A stretch of 64,000 bases of DNA from Aliihoeflea aestuarii (GCF_024105665.1 NZ_JAAAMK010000002.1:248001-312000); one strand, 5' to 3'; counted from the stretch's first letter, positions 1 through 8,401 are shown. Numbers and translations are program-made. Notes: a model not told the origin generated them from the sequence alone.

Positions 1-540
1 GAACCAGTCGCCCTGCGCGTAGATCTTGAGGTCCTGATCTTCCGGGATCGCGTCGATCAGCTCGACCTTATAGCTCTCGCCCTTGTCGGCGAAGATCTGC
101 CGCGCCCTTTCGCGCGTCCATACCTCTTTCGTGAACGGCTTGTTGCGGCCGATGATCTCGCGCATCTTCTTTTCGATGACCGGCAGGTCGTCGAGCGTGA
201 ATGGCGTGTCGCGGGCGAAATCGTAATAGAATCCGTTCTCGATGACCGGTCCGATGGTCACCTGTGTTCCCGGCCACAGTTCCTGTACCGCTTCAGCCAA
301 TACGTGTGCCGCATCGTGGCGGATGAGTTCGAGCGCGCGCGGATCGTCGCGTGTGATGATCTCGACCGCGCCGTCAGCCCCAAGCGGGTCGGAAAGGTCG
401 CGCACGGTGCCATTGACCGCGTAGGCGATGGCCTTCTTGGCAAGCGACTTCGAAATGGAGTTGGCGAGATCGGCACCCGTTGCGGCAGCGTCATAGGCGC
501 GCACGGAACCATCGGGAAATGTCAGGGAAACGTCAGGCAT
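1..540 (-). CDS. thrS: Threonyl-tRNA synthetase, N-terminal part (runs off the window)
   Basis: ThrS charges tRNA-Thr with threonine in the cytoplasm. The 180 visible residues cover the N-terminal TGS domain (about residues 3-62) and the start of the editing (SAD) domain with its HDAAH motif at residues 75-79. The catalytic domain lies outside the window. Two ATGs are possible, at 546 and 540. An AGGAG sits seven bases before 540 but only one base before 546, so 540 is chosen. It is the last gene of a minus-strand run (Fe-S scaffold, mntA, hepT, yidD). Identification is firm; only the truncation by the window edge limits it. Confidence 0.95.
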   Translation of the reverse strand, partial: MPDVSLTFPDGSVRAYDAAATGADLANSISKSLAKKAIAYAVNGTVRDLSDPLGADGAVEIITRDDPRALELIRHDAAHVLAEAVQELWPGTQVTIGPVIENGFYYDFARDTPFTLDDLPVIEKKMREIIGRNKPFTKEVWTRERARQIFADKGESYKVELIDAIPEDQDLKIYAQGDWF

Positions 541-635
541 GCTCATGCTCCTATCCAGTCCTGCAAACGAGCGCAGGTGGTTGTTGATGACGCGCGTTTA
601 GCGGATCGATCGGGCAGCGGCAAGGCGTCGGAAGG

Positions 636-959
636 TCAGGATTTGCGGCTGATACGCCACAATCGCCACGGCGCGAACCAGCGCTGATCTGTTTCGAGCG
701 CTTCTGGAACGAGATCGATGCCGTGCGTCCCCCCCGGACCGCAACGCGCCACCCGGAACAGCCCCATCCAGCCGCCATGCCAAAGCCCATGCCGCGCGAT
801 CGCCTCATAGGCGAATTCCGAGCAGGTCGGATAATGCCGGCAGGAATTGCCGACGAAGCCGGAAAGAGTGAGTTGATAGAACCGCACGAAGCCTGTGCCG
901 AAGAGCCGGCCGGGCGTGGGACGCCATGGACCGGACCAGTTTCGCGAGCGGATCATCAT
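636..959 (-). CDS. yidD: YidD, membrane protein insertion efficiency factor
   Basis: YidD is a small membrane-associated protein thought to assist YidC-dependent insertion of inner-membrane proteins. The 107-residue product carries the family core NSCRHYPTCSEFAYEAI followed by a basic helix and an RCGPGG segment, as expected for the family (about 70-115 aa). The start codon overlaps the hepT stop as ATGA at 956-959; a second in-frame ATG follows directly (956). In many Rhizobiales yidD sits between an IscU-like gene and thrS, and here the hepT/mntA pair lies in that interval. Translation may depend on coupling to hepT. Confidence 0.93.
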   Translation of the reverse strand: MMIRSRNWSGPWRPTPGRLFGTGFVRFYQLTLSGFVGNSCRHYPTCSEFAYEAIARHGLWHGGWMGLFRVARCGPGGTHGIDLVPEALETDQRWFAPWRLWRISRKS

Positions 960-1330
960 TCCGGCTTTGAAGAAGATAACATCCGCAACACGTCAACGGT
1001 CGATTCTGCCAAATTTGGTGCATCGACCGTTGCGGTTTGCCAAATAACATCCAAGCTTACGGAACCATAACCGTGAGAGGACCTGTTCCGTGCCCGATAA
1101 GCCTGACGGAGAGCCAGAGTCGGAAAATTCGAACCCGCATCCGGGTCGATCTTTAGAATCTGACCCGCAGCCTCACCAATAACTTCAAGGCAACGAATTA
1201 CCGCATCCTGCATCATGGGGTCGCGCTCGAACGTAGCGTAATCTGCATCGCCGATGTGACGCCGCATGCGCGCGGTCCAGTGAGCGATATCATTCAATCT
1301 GACGACGATCGTTGCAGCATTAGCCGTCAT
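956..1330 (-). CDS. hepT: HepT-like HEPN ribonuclease toxin (DUF86)
   Basis: HEPN-domain toxin of the HepT/MntA toxin-antitoxin family. Family members act as RNases or are silenced when their nucleotidyltransferase partner adds AMP to a tyrosine. The 124-aa helical protein shows the active-site motif RX4HXY at R81, H86 and Y88; Y88 corresponds to the tyrosine that is AMPylated in characterised homologues. It follows mntA with a 4-base ATGA overlap (1327-1330) and itself overlaps yidD by 4 bases. All motif residues are present, so the toxin looks intact. The family assignment is firm; toxicity in this host is inferred. Confidence 0.88.
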   Translation of the reverse strand: MTANAATIVVRLNDIAHWTARMRRHIGDADYATFERDPMMQDAVIRCLEVIGEAAGQILKIDPDAGSNFPTLALRQAYRARNRSSHGYGSVSLDVIWQTATVDAPNLAESTVDVLRMLSSSKPE

Positions 1331-1617
1331 ATGGGCCGCATATCGCGAGACGCCGTCTCGTTGGCGGCAATCGACAGTTCGCTCGGCAGGCGCACATCGA
1401 CGCGCGTATTCAGTATCGCTTCTAGAGCAAGTTCCAACTCCGCCAATTTGAAAGTCGATATCGGCGAATCATAGTCTACGAGGATGTCGATATCACTGTC
1501 TTCTCGATCTTCACCACGAGCGACAGAACCGAAAATCCGGGGATTCGAAAGTTGGTAACGTGCGATCACGTTCAAAACTTCACTGCGATGTTGCTTTAGA
1601 GCTTGAGATGGTCGCAT
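1327..1617 (-). CDS. mntA: MntA-like minimal nucleotidyltransferase antitoxin
   Basis: Minimal nucleotidyltransferase of the DNA polymerase beta fold, 96 aa. In characterised pairs it neutralises HepT by transferring AMP to the toxin. The signature GSX10DXD is complete: G30-S31, ten residues, D42-x-D44. It precedes hepT with an ATGA overlap, the usual antitoxin-first order. Its own start lies 11 bases after the Fe-S scaffold stop at 1629, so the pair appears to be transcribed from the housekeeping operon. I saw no separate promoter or direct repeats flanking it. Confidence 0.88.
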   Translation of the reverse strand: MRPSQALKQHRSEVLNVIARYQLSNPRIFGSVARGEDREDSDIDILVDYDSPISTFKLAELELALEAILNTRVDVRLPSELSIAANETASRDMRPI

Positions 1618-1628
1618 CTGTATTCTCC

Positions 1629-2075
1629 TCAGGCCGCCTCGCCTGCCCGTTTCTTCTCGATCTTGTCGATCGCATCGACCACCGCGTCGAATGTCAGCAT
1701 AGTCGAGGCATGACGCGCCTTGTAGTCGCGAACGGGTTCCAGATAGCGCAGATCGGCAAAGCGGCCCTCAGGTGGTGCACCGTTTTCCTTGAGCATCGTG
1801 CGCATCGTCTCCCGCACGGCGCGCAATTCATCCGCCGATGAGCCGATGACATTGCGGGCCATGATCGAAGATGACGCCTGTCCGAGCGCACAGGCTTTCA
1901 CCTCATGCGCGAAATCGCTGACCACGTCGCCATCCATCTTCAGATGGATCGTCACGGTGGAACCGCAAAGCTTCGAATGCGCCGTCGCGGACGCGTCAGG
2001 TGCGTCAAGCCGCCCAAGCCGCTCGATATTGCCAGCGAATCCGAGAATTTTTGCGTTGTAAACGTCGTTGATCAT
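1629..2075 (-). CDS. IscU/NifU-like iron-sulfur cluster scaffold protein
   Basis: Member of the NifU N-terminal/IscU fold family (148 aa), which holds nascent Fe-S clusters. C37 (in KLCGS) and C62 (in KACALG) are two of the usual three ligand cysteines. The third, normally in an RxxC segment near the C-terminus, is replaced: the region reads YKARHAST. I recall this two-cysteine form from other alphaproteobacteria, so it may be lineage-typical rather than decayed. The start at 2075 (MINDVYNAK) is preferred over 2090 because family alignment begins there and a GGGA lies just upstream. It heads the run mntA-hepT-yidD-thrS. Confidence 0.8.
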   Translation of the reverse strand: MINDVYNAKILGFAGNIERLGRLDAPDASATAHSKLCGSTVTIHLKMDGDVVSDFAHEVKACALGQASSSIMARNVIGSSADELRAVRETMRTMLKENGAPPEGRFADLRYLEPVRDYKARHASTMLTFDAVVDAIDKIEKKRAGEAA

Positions 2076-2298
2076 GAAAAATCGTCCCATTTAGCGCTAT
2101 CGGCAGAGCAGACGACGCGCGGGCGTCTTTCCATCATTGGCTCGATACATATATAAGGACCGTGATGTCGAGGCGACAAGGCGTTTGCCAAGCCCGATCC
2201 GACAGCATGCACGCCGTATCGGGCTCGTTCCGAAAAAGGCTGTGGTCCGTTCAACTCGTTCCTCCGTATCAGAGAGGAACTACGGGAGACGCCTTTTC

Positions 2299-2937
2299 AT
2301 GGACGCCATAGTGAAATCATTCCCCAATCGCGCCGAAGCCGACCAGAAATCCGAAACTGCACCCCGCCCGACACAGGCCGAGGTGGAAGACGCGGTCAGC
2401 GTCCTGTTGCGCTGGACGGGCGACGATCCGGGCCGCGAAGGTCTCGCAGATACGCCCAAGCGTGTCGCGAAGGCCTATCGCGAGATGTTCGGCGGTTATG
2501 ACGAGGACCCGGCCGAGGAACTCGGCCGCGTGTTCGAGGAGGTCGCCGGCTATGACGATCTCGTCCTGATCCGCGACATTCCGTTTTATTCGCACTGCGA
2601 GCACCACATGGTGCCGATCATCGGAAAGGCGCATGTCGGCTATCTGCCGGACGGCCGCGTAGTGGGACTGTCGAAGATCGCGCGCGTCGTCGATATTTTT
2701 GCACGGCGTTTGCAGACGCAGGAGGCGATGACGGCGCAGGTTGCCGGCGCGATCCAGGAAGCGCTCAACCCGCGAGGCGTCGCCGTCATCATCGAGGCCG
2801 AACATATGTGCATGGCCATGCGCGGCATCCGCAAACAGGGCTCGTCCACGCTGACCTCGACCTTTACAGGCGCGTTCCGCAATCATCCCGAAGAGCAGGC
2901 GCGCTTCATGATGCAGTTGCGCGACATGCGCTCCTAA
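2299..2937 (+). CDS. folE: GTP cyclohydrolase I
   Basis: FolE converts GTP to 7,8-dihydroneopterin triphosphate, the first step of tetrahydrofolate and related pteridine synthesis. The 212-aa product has the zinc ligands C100 and H103 (in HCEHH) and C171 (in HMCMAMRG), and the GTP-binding C-terminal half up to the STFTGAF segment. The reading frame extends far upstream, but ATG 2299 has a GGGAG about 12 bases before it and matches the family start. hisI follows 15 bases downstream, a pairing common in Rhizobiales. Confidence 0.96.
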   Translation: MDAIVKSFPNRAEADQKSETAPRPTQAEVEDAVSVLLRWTGDDPGREGLADTPKRVAKAYREMFGGYDEDPAEELGRVFEEVAGYDDLVLIRDIPFYSHCEHHMVPIIGKAHVGYLPDGRVVGLSKIARVVDIFARRLQTQEAMTAQVAGAIQEALNPRGVAVIIEAEHMCMAMRGIRKQGSSTLTSTFTGAFRNHPEEQARFMMQLRDMRS

Positions 2938-2952
2938 TCGATCAGACACGTC

Positions 2953-3390
2953 ATGAAATTCGCTTTACCGCCGCCATCCAAGGCGGCACTCGAAGAGGGT
3001 GCCGTTTTCGCGCCGCGCTTCGATGCGTCCGGGCTGCTGACGGCCGTCGTAACGGACGCGAAGGATGGCGCGGTGCTGATGGTCGCGCATATGAATGCAG
3101 AGGCGCTGTCGTTGTCCATCGAAACCGGCATCGCGCATTATTGGTCGCGCTCGCGCAAATCGCTTTGGAAGAAAGGCGAAACATCCGGAAATCTTCAGCA
3201 GATCGTAGAGATGAGAACCGATTGCGATCAGGACGCCGTCGTCCTGACAGTCAACGTATCCGGGCATGACGCGACATGTCACACGGGCCGCCGCTCCTGC
3301 TTCTATCGCAGGATCGAAAACAGCGACGGCGAAGCGCGGCTTGTGATCGAGTCCGAGCCGAAATTCGACCCGGCCGACATCTATCGCTGA
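2953..3390 (+). CDS. hisI: Phosphoribosyl-AMP cyclohydrolase
   Basis: HisI opens the purine ring of phosphoribosyl-AMP, the third step of histidine synthesis. This is the stand-alone form without the HisE pyrophosphohydrolase domain (145 aa). Visible are the magnesium aspartates D90, D92 and D94 (in DCDQDAV) and the zinc cysteines C91, C109 and C116 (CHTGRRSC). It follows folE and is probably co-transcribed. Its stop lies only 3 bases from the stop of the convergent ttcA, with no terminator between them. Confidence 0.96.
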   Translation: MKFALPPPSKAALEEGAVFAPRFDASGLLTAVVTDAKDGAVLMVAHMNAEALSLSIETGIAHYWSRSRKSLWKKGETSGNLQQIVEMRTDCDQDAVVLTVNVSGHDATCHTGRRSCFYRRIENSDGEARLVIESEPKFDPADIYR

Positions 3391-3393
3391 TGG

Positions 3394-4227
3394 CTACAGG
3401 CCTGCGAAGTCGAAGAGCTTCGTGTCGAGCAGATGCGAGGGGCGTACATTGGCCAGAGCGCGGATCATCGCTTCCTTTCGGCCCGGCATACGCCTCTCCA
3501 TCTCCGCGATCATGTCCTTCATCGCGTTGCGTTGCAGCCCGTCCTGACTGCCGCACAGATCGCAGGGAATGATCGGGAAGCGCATGGCCTCGGCAAACTT
3601 GGCGAGATCCGCCTCCGCGCAATAGGCAAGCGGACGCAACACCATCACGTCGCCGTCGTCGTTGAGAAGCTTGGGCGGCATGGCGGCAAGCCGCGCGCCA
3701 TGGAAGAGATTCAGGAAGAACGTTTCCAGAATGTCCTCGCGGTGATGGCCGAGCACCACGGCCGAACACCCCTCCTCCCGCGCGATCCGGTAGAGATTGC
3801 CGCGCCGCAACCGCGAGCAGAGCGCACAATAGGTGGCGTTCTGAGGCACCTTCTCCGTCACGATGGAATAGGTGTCGCGATACTCGATCCGGTGCGCGAT
3901 GCCGTGCCGGTTGAGGAAATCGGGCAGCACATGCTTGGGAAAGTTGGGCTGGCCCTGATCGAGGTTGCAGGCGAGAATCTCGACCGGCAACAGCCCGCGC
4001 CACTGAAGGTCGAGCAGAACGGCGAGAAGCCCGTAGGAGTCCTTGCCGCCGGATAGTGCGACGAGCCACTTTTCACCCGGCTTGACCATCGCGAAATCGT
4101 CGAGCGCCTCACGCGTCTGGCGCAACAGCCGCTTTCGCAGTTTGTTGAATTCGACCGAACGCGGTGCGTCCGCCATCATCGGTGGCGCGGCGGCAGCGAA
4201 ATCGTCGTCCCTGGGCTGGATCGTCAT
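3394..4227 (-). CDS. ttcA: tRNA 2-thiocytidine(32) synthetase TtcA
   Basis: TtcA thiolates cytidine 32 of certain tRNAs, using ATP and a [4Fe-4S] cluster. The 277-aa protein has the PP-loop SGGKDS at residues 59-64 and the two cysteine pairs of the TtcA subfamily, C134/C137 (CALC) and C222/C225 (CDLC). The [15 protein letters not shown] helix is also typical. Length is slightly below the E. coli protein (311 aa). It is a monocistronic gene convergent with hisI; the rpsD terminator lies upstream of its start. Confidence 0.93.
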   Translation of the reverse strand: MTIQPRDDDFAAAAPPMMADAPRSVEFNKLRKRLLRQTREALDDFAMVKPGEKWLVALSGGKDSYGLLAVLLDLQWRGLLPVEILACNLDQGQPNFPKHVLPDFLNRHGIAHRIEYRDTYSIVTEKVPQNATYCALCSRLRRGNLYRIAREEGCSAVVLGHHREDILETFFLNLFHGARLAAMPPKLLNDDGDVMVLRPLAYCAEADLAKFAEAMRFPIIPCDLCGSQDGLQRNAMKDMIAEMERRMPGRKEAMIRALANVRPSHLLDTKLFDFAGL

Positions 4228-4252
4228 AGGGCGGATTTAGACCGAGATGCAG

Positions 4253-4285
4253 GCAAAAAGAAAGGCCGCGTCGAAACGCGGCCTT
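4253..4285 (-). terminator. Rho-independent terminator of rpsD
   Basis: On the minus strand, a 10-bp perfect stem (4276-4285 with 4262-4271) closes a UUCG tetraloop and runs directly into a T-rich tract (TCTTTTT). It lies about 130 bases after the rpsD stop and just before ttcA, in the direction of rpsD transcription. Confidence 0.85.
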
Positions 4286-4322
4286 GATACTGTCATTGAG
4301 CTTCGCTTCACACTTGGCCGTC

Positions 4323-4345
4323 ATCCTCGGCCTTGTGCCGAGGAT
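4323..4345. repeat. Intergenic palindrome (9-bp arms)
   Basis: ATCCTCGGC and its exact reverse complement GCCGAGGAT surround a 5-base loop (CTTGT). It lies between the rpsD terminator and the rpsD stop. Sequences of the form TCATCCTCGG...CCGAGGAT recur between genes in many alphaproteobacterial genomes; only one copy is evident here. There is no T-tract, so it is not a classic terminator. Confidence 0.55.
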
Positions 4346-4415
4346 TTGCCGACGCCAAACATTATTGGCACGTTTGCAGATGCTCGGAAAAAGCCCGAGC
4401 ACGACGTCAGGAAAA

Positions 4416-5033
4416 TTAGCGCGAATAGAACTCGACGACGAGGTTCGGTTCCATCTGGACAGCGAACGGAACGTCCGCGAGGCCCGGAGCGCGAACGAAG
4501 GTCGCGGTCATCTTCGAGTGATCGGCCTCGATGTAGTCCGGAACGTCACGCTCTGCGAGCTGGACGGCTTCGAGAACGACGACGAGCTGCTTCGACTTCT
4601 CGCGCACTTCGATGACGTCGCCCGGACGGCAGCGAAACGACGAAATGTTCGTGCGGCGGCCGTTGACGTTGACGTGACCGTGATTGACGAACTGGCGCGC
4701 AGCGAAGATCGTCGGCGCGAACTTCGCGCGGTAGATGATCGCGTCGAGGCGCGACTCGAGCAGACCGATCAGATTGTCCGGCGTATCGCCCTTGCGACGG
4801 TCGGCTTCCTCGTAGGTCTTGCGGAACTGCTTCTCGGAGATATCTCCGTAGTGGCCCTTCAGCTTCTGCTTGGCGCGCAGTTGCAGACCGAAGTCGGACA
4901 GCTTGCCCTTGCGGCGCTGACCATGCTGGCCGGGGCCGTATTCACGCTTGTTGACCGGCGACTTGGGGCGACCCCAGATGTTTTCGCCAAGACGGCGGTC
5001 GAGCTTGTACTTAGCGGACTGGCGCTTGCTCAT
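4416..5033 (-). CDS. rpsD: 30S ribosomal protein S4
   Basis: S4 is a primary 16S rRNA-binding protein that nucleates assembly of the small subunit. The 205-aa product has the usual N-terminal S4 domain (opening [18 protein letters not shown]) and the RNA-binding S4 fold around [12 protein letters not shown], about residues 100-165. The start at 5033 (MSKRQ) is the family start; an in-frame ATG at 5048 would add five unsupported residues. It stands alone, with its own terminator at 4253-4285 and about 210 bases of upstream sequence that presumably hold its promoter. Confidence 0.97.
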   Translation of the reverse strand: MSKRQSAKYKLDRRLGENIWGRPKSPVNKREYGPGQHGQRRKGKLSDFGLQLRAKQKLKGHYGDISEKQFRKTYEEADRRKGDTPDNLIGLLESRLDAIIYRAKFAPTIFAARQFVNHGHVNVNGRRTNISSFRCRPGDVIEVREKSKQLVVVLEAVQLAERDVPDYIEADHSKMTATFVRAPGLADVPFAVQMEPNLVVEFYSR

Positions 5034-5172
5034 CGCATTCCCTTTCAAACAATTGCACCCGAAAGCTCACGCTTCGGGCGAAGGAAACGCGCCCTCCTCT
5101 GGCCTCCTTTTTCGAGACCTGACAGGATCTTGCCCAACGCTTCGGGCCGATCCACGGGACACGTCAAATGAA

Positions 5173-5199
5173 ACACCGCGCTTTTGCGGCGCGGCGTTG
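5173..5199 (-). terminator. Possible terminator after the DUF445 gene
   Basis: An imperfect 9-bp stem (5173-5181 with 5089+100 to 5197, one A/G mismatch) lies about 50 bases after the DUF445 gene stop. On the minus strand it is followed by TTTCATTT, a weak T-tract. It also lies within the region upstream of rpsD, so it could equally be a leader hairpin of that gene. Confidence 0.4.
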
Positions 5200-5245
5200 A
5201 GTGGTCTGCTATGCGACTGCACAAAAATTGTCAAGCGACACGCGC

Positions 5246-6544
5246 CTAACCAAAGATCGCTCGCTCGCCGATATGCAGCAGCAGACCCGCAATTCCGCCG
5301 ATGATCATGCCGTTGAAGCGTATATATTGCAGGTCGCGGCCGATATTGAGTTCGATCAGCCGCGTCGTCTGCATGATGTCCCATGCCTTCACCTGATCGG
5401 CGATGAATGTCGCGACCCCTGCCTTCTGCTCTTCGACGAAAGACGCCAGCGCGACGACGAAACCGGCATTCATGTCGGCTCGGATCGCTTCGTCGTCCGC
5501 AAGCCTTTTGCCGATCTCAACAAACATCGATGCCAGATGGGCGCGGATGATTGAGTCCTCTGCTTGTGCATCCTCCGTCAGGAAGGCGGCAAGGCTCTTC
5601 CATATCTCGTCCGCCAGCCGCCCAAGTTCCGGACGTGCGAGCAGATCGGCCTTGATGCGCTCAGCCCGCGCGACATAGGCGGGATCGGTTTTTAGATCCT
5701 CGATGAAGCGTAGGGCGAATTCATCGAATTCGCGGCGCAGCGGGTGATCCGCATCGCCGGCCGCCTCCTCCATAAGCCGACCTGCCGCTGCGACGATCTT
5801 GTTCAGGAGATAGGCGTCCGCGCGGAAGATATTGGCAAGCGTCGGAAGCTCGCCGCGTATCTTGTCCCGCATGACGGCAAGAGTCGCCTCATCGTTCAGG
5901 ATGCCGCTCATGACCTTGAGAAGCCCGTCGAACAGGCGCTGATGGCGACGCTCCGCGGTCACCGCCGACAACAATTCGGCGGCCAGCGGCGCGATGTCGA
6001 TCCGCTCCAGACGCTCAATGACCCGCTGTCCGAGAAAACCACGCAGGTTCGAGTGCTCGAGCGCTGCCAATGCCTGTGGCGTCATCCGCGTGACGAAACC
6101 GGCGAGATCGTCGGCATGCCGCCGCTCGCCAAGCCATTCGGCGACGAGACGTCCGAAATCGACTTCCTTCAACTTCGCGCGAACGACATCCTCCTTGAGG
6201 AAATTGCCTTCGATGAAGCGGCCGAGATTGTCCGCGATCCTGTCCTTATTGCGCGGAATGATCGCCGTGTGCGGGATCGGCAACCCCATCGGACGCCGGA
6301 AAAGGGCGACGACGGCATACCAGTCGGCAATGCCGCCGATGGCGGCGGCTTCCGCGAAAGCGGCGACATATGCCAGCGCCGGATAATCCGGCTGGAACGC
6401 GCGCGCGGCCAAAAAGATCGCTACGCACAGGACAAGCGAGCCGGTCGCGACGGCCTTGGTTCGCTTCAGGGCGCGGGCTTTATTTTCATCGTCCAGCGCA
6501 GCGATTCGGTCTTTGACATCAGTCCGATTCAACATATTTTGCAT
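5246..6544 (-). CDS. DUF445 family inner-membrane protein (YjiN-like)
   Basis: DUF445 proteins are membrane proteins of unknown function. The 432-aa product has hydrophobic segments at about residues 34-51 and 55-83, including GGIADWYAVVALFRRPMGLP, the most conserved part of the family. A long helical, charged middle region and a last hydrophobic segment (MIIGGIAGLLLH) follow. ATGs at 6544 and 6535 are both possible. It is transcribed away from the phasin gene; the two share a short upstream region with TGCAYYGCA elements. Confidence 0.85.
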   Translation of the reverse strand: MQNMLNRTDVKDRIAALDDENKARALKRTKAVATGSLVLCVAIFLAARAFQPDYPALAYVAAFAEAAAIGGIADWYAVVALFRRPMGLPIPHTAIIPRNKDRIADNLGRFIEGNFLKEDVVRAKLKEVDFGRLVAEWLGERRHADDLAGFVTRMTPQALAALEHSNLRGFLGQRVIERLERIDIAPLAAELLSAVTAERRHQRLFDGLLKVMSGILNDEATLAVMRDKIRGELPTLANIFRADAYLLNKIVAAAGRLMEEAAGDADHPLRREFDEFALRFIEDLKTDPAYVARAERIKADLLARPELGRLADEIWKSLAAFLTEDAQAEDSIIRAHLASMFVEIGKRLADDEAIRADMNAGFVVALASFVEEQKAGVATFIADQVKAWDIMQTTRLIELNIGRDLQYIRFNGMIIGGIAGLLLHIGERAIFG

Positions 6545-6571
6545 CGCACACTGATTTTATGTTGCATTGCA
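6540..6571. promoter_or_regulatory. Two TGCAYYGCA elements upstream of the phasin gene
   Basis: TGCATCGCA (6540-6548) and TGCATTGCA (6563-6571) lie 85-115 bases before the phasin start. PHA regulators of the PhaR family bind TGC/GCA-rich palindromes in other bacteria, so these are candidate PhaR operators; that link is inference. The first copy also touches the start of the DUF445 gene. A third copy lies at 7775-7783. Confidence 0.4.
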
Positions 6572-6655
6572 CAAATTCATCTCTATATACGCTTCAGCCT
6601 CGGGCCATAACGGGCGGGGTCCAACCATGGCTCATTGAAGAGAATGGAGTTTGAA

Positions 6656-7117
6656 ATGGCAAAGACCAAGACCGACCAGACCGCAGCATCGTTTTTCAAC
6701 GGATTCACGCGTACGTTCGACGAACTCGGCGCAACTGTGCAGATACCGGAGGCCACTCGCGATTTCGTTCGCAGCCAGGCCGTTGCCGCTTCGACGCGCG
6801 CCGAAGAAGCCCACAAGCAGTTCGTATCTTTTGCCGATCAGGCGAAGTCGATGTTCGGCCCCTTCGCCGGCAGCTATTCGACGGTAACCCGCTCGATGCT
6901 CGACGTGACGCTTGCCAACACGCAGCATTATTTCGCTACGGTGGAAAAGCTTGCCGACGCCAATTCGTTCGGTGACGCAGTGTCGATCCAGAGCGACTAT
7001 GTGCGCGAGGCGACCAGCGCCAATATCGAGCGCATCCGCGGCGCAGCCGAACAGGCGAAGACACTGATGAGCGAAAACACGAAGATCGTTCAGGATCAGG
7101 TCAAGACAGCCGCCTGA
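6656..7117 (+). CDS. Phasin (polyhydroxyalkanoate granule-associated protein)
   Basis: Phasins are small amphipathic helical proteins that coat PHA storage granules. The 153-aa product is almost entirely predicted helix, lacks a signal peptide, and carries the phasin_2-type pattern (FFNGFTRTFDELGA near the start; QSDYVREATSANIERIR in the second half). The start at 6656 has a GGAG seven bases upstream; an earlier TTG/ATG in frame lacks one. A strong terminator follows within 20 bases. No PHA synthase or depolymerase gene is in the window. Confidence 0.85.
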   Translation: MAKTKTDQTAASFFNGFTRTFDELGATVQIPEATRDFVRSQAVAASTRAEEAHKQFVSFADQAKSMFGPFAGSYSTVTRSMLDVTLANTQHYFATVEKLADANSFGDAVSIQSDYVREATSANIERIRGAAEQAKTLMSENTKIVQDQVKTAA

Positions 7118-7132
7118 AATCATCTGACATCT

Positions 7133-7161
7133 AAAAAAGCCCGGTTTCGACCGGGCTTTTT
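7133..7161 (+). terminator. Terminator between phasin and GNAT genes
   Basis: An 11-bp stem (7135-7145 with 7150-7160) around a TTCG loop, flanked by A-rich and T-rich runs on either side. It can therefore stop transcription from both the phasin gene and the convergent GNAT gene. Confidence 0.9.
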
Positions 7162-7165
7162 GTAT

Positions 7166-7729
7166 TCAGGCCGCCAGAAATCGAGCCTGAGACATCATTT
7201 GTGGAGCGAAGACCTCTTCGGCGGGCTCCAGTTCGATCAGGCCGACCGTCTCGCCGCCCTCGAACCGCAACCGCGCATCGAATTTGGAGGCGAGCCGCTT
7301 CATCGCCTGGTTCTGAGGGTGCGTGGTCACGCGCAACTGCGTGTATCCCAACGCATGCGCATGCCAGATAAGCCGCTGGAACAGACGGCTCCCGATGCCG
7401 CGATGCTGAAGCGTTCTTTCGACCGAGAAAGCGATCTCTCCGGTCGGCTCGCCGTCTCCATCAATCTCGTGAAGTTCTGCCGCGCCGAGCACTTCGCCGT
7501 TCTCGACATAACCGATAACAGTCGTTCCCGCGCGAAACGCGCGCTCGGCATAGGCTTCGACGAAAGCGTCGCTGGACGGACCGTTGAAGCGGTCGCGACG
7601 GCTCTCGATGTCGAGACGGCCAAGATGCTCGCGGAATTTTGAAAGGTCCGATGGCCGAAGCTGTCGGATGACACCGGATGCGTTCGTTTTCAGTGTTGCC
7701 ATGTCATTCATGTCGCCGCTCTCTATCAA
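7166..7729 (-). CDS. GNAT family N-acetyltransferase
   Basis: Acetyl-CoA-dependent acetyltransferase of unknown substrate, 187 aa. The acetyl-CoA loop QHRGIGSRLFQ is at about residues 113-123, followed by the typical helix and a strand with LRVTTHPQNQAM. The predicted start is a TTG at 7729 preceded by GGGGAGGA; ATGs at 7711 and 7702 are alternatives. It is convergent with the phasin gene and shares the terminator. Its upstream region contains a TGCATTGCA element like those before the phasin gene. Confidence 0.75.
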   Translation of the reverse strand: MIESGDMNDMATLKTNASGVIRQLRPSDLSKFREHLGRLDIESRRDRFNGPSSDAFVEAYAERAFRAGTTVIGYVENGEVLGAAELHEIDGDGEPTGEIAFSVERTLQHRGIGSRLFQRLIWHAHALGYTQLRVTTHPQNQAMKRLASKFDARLRFEGGETVGLIELEPAEEVFAPQMMSQARFLAA

Positions 7730-7774
7730 GGGCTCCTCCCCTGAATCGAAGCATTCGACCCGACCGGTATATTG

Positions 7775-7783
7775 TGCATTGCA
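7775..7783. promoter_or_regulatory. Third TGCATTGCA element, upstream of the GNAT gene
   Basis: Identical to the element at 6563-6571. It lies 46 bases before the GNAT start, a position suitable for a promoter-overlapping operator. Binding by a PhaR-type regulator is inference. Confidence 0.35.
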
Positions 7784-7810
7784 GCATCAATTTTCAAGTG
7801 GTCATTCGCC

Positions 7811-7829
7811 GCGCATGGCAGCCATGCGC
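7811..7829. promoter_or_regulatory. Perfect palindrome upstream of rirA
   Basis: GCGCATGGC and its exact reverse complement GCCATGCGC are separated by a single A. It lies just before the RirA-type operator, between divergent GNAT and rirA genes. It may be an operator or a hairpin; no T-tract follows. Confidence 0.4.
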
Positions 7830-7832
7830 TTT

Positions 7833-7859
7833 AAAACATGATATCTGTGTTCATGTTTT
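7833..7859. promoter_or_regulatory. IRO box: candidate RirA operator before rirA
   Basis: TGA (7839-7841), nine bases, TCA (7851-7853) match the iron-responsive operator core of Rhizobiales. The symmetry extends outward: AAAACATGA and TCATGTTTT are exact reverse complements with a 9-base spacer. It lies 77 bases before the rirA start, which fits iron-dependent autoregulation. RirA binding itself is inferred from the motif. Confidence 0.65.
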
Positions 7860-7935
7860 TGAGTTGCGCCTTGTCTGGAATAGTTCTAAGAAATGCATCG
7901 TACATTGCGAACGATGGAATCGCGAAAGGCACGCC

Positions 7936-8400
7936 ATGAGACTGACCCGTCAGACCAATTATGCAATTCGCATTCTCATGTATTGCGCAGCCAATCACGG
8001 GCGGCTGAGCCGCATTCCGGAAATCGCCAGCGCTTACGGCGTGTCGGAGCTGTTCCTGTTCAAGATTTTGCAGCCGTTGGTCGAGCACGGCATGGTCGAG
8101 ACGGTTCGCGGGCGCAATGGCGGCGTGCGTCTTGGGCGCGCTGCGGCTGAGATCACCCTTTTCGATGTCGTGCGCGTGACGGAGGACAACTTCGCCATGG
8201 CCGAATGCTTCGAGAAGGATGCGACCGACTGCCCTCTGGTCGATTCGTGCGCGCTCAACGAGGCGTTGCGCAAGGCGCTCGGCGCGTTCTTCGAGGTTCT
8301 TGAAAGCTATACGATCGAGACGCTGATCGACGCCCGCCCGAATGTCCGCTCGCTTCTTGGCATCGACATCGAGCCACCGCGCCAGCTTGCCGTGAACTGA
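7936..8400 (+). CDS. rirA: Iron-responsive regulator RirA (Rrf2 family)
   Basis: RirA represses iron-uptake genes in iron-replete rhizobia, sensing iron through a [4Fe-4S] cluster. The 154-aa protein has an N-terminal winged helix (MRLTRQTNYAIRILMYCA at the start) and the three cluster cysteines C91, C99 and C105, the same positions as in the characterised rhizobial protein. The frame is open upstream, but ATG 7936 is the family start. Its stop is one base from the stop of the convergent hmuV. An IRO box upstream suggests that it controls itself, and a second one precedes the hmu genes. Confidence 0.92.
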   Translation: MRLTRQTNYAIRILMYCAANHGRLSRIPEIASAYGVSELFLFKILQPLVEHGMVETVRGRNGGVRLGRAAAEITLFDVVRVTEDNFAMAECFEKDATDCPLVDSCALNEALRKALGAFFEVLESYTIETLIDARPNVRSLLGIDIEPPRQLAVN

Positions 8401-8401
8401 A

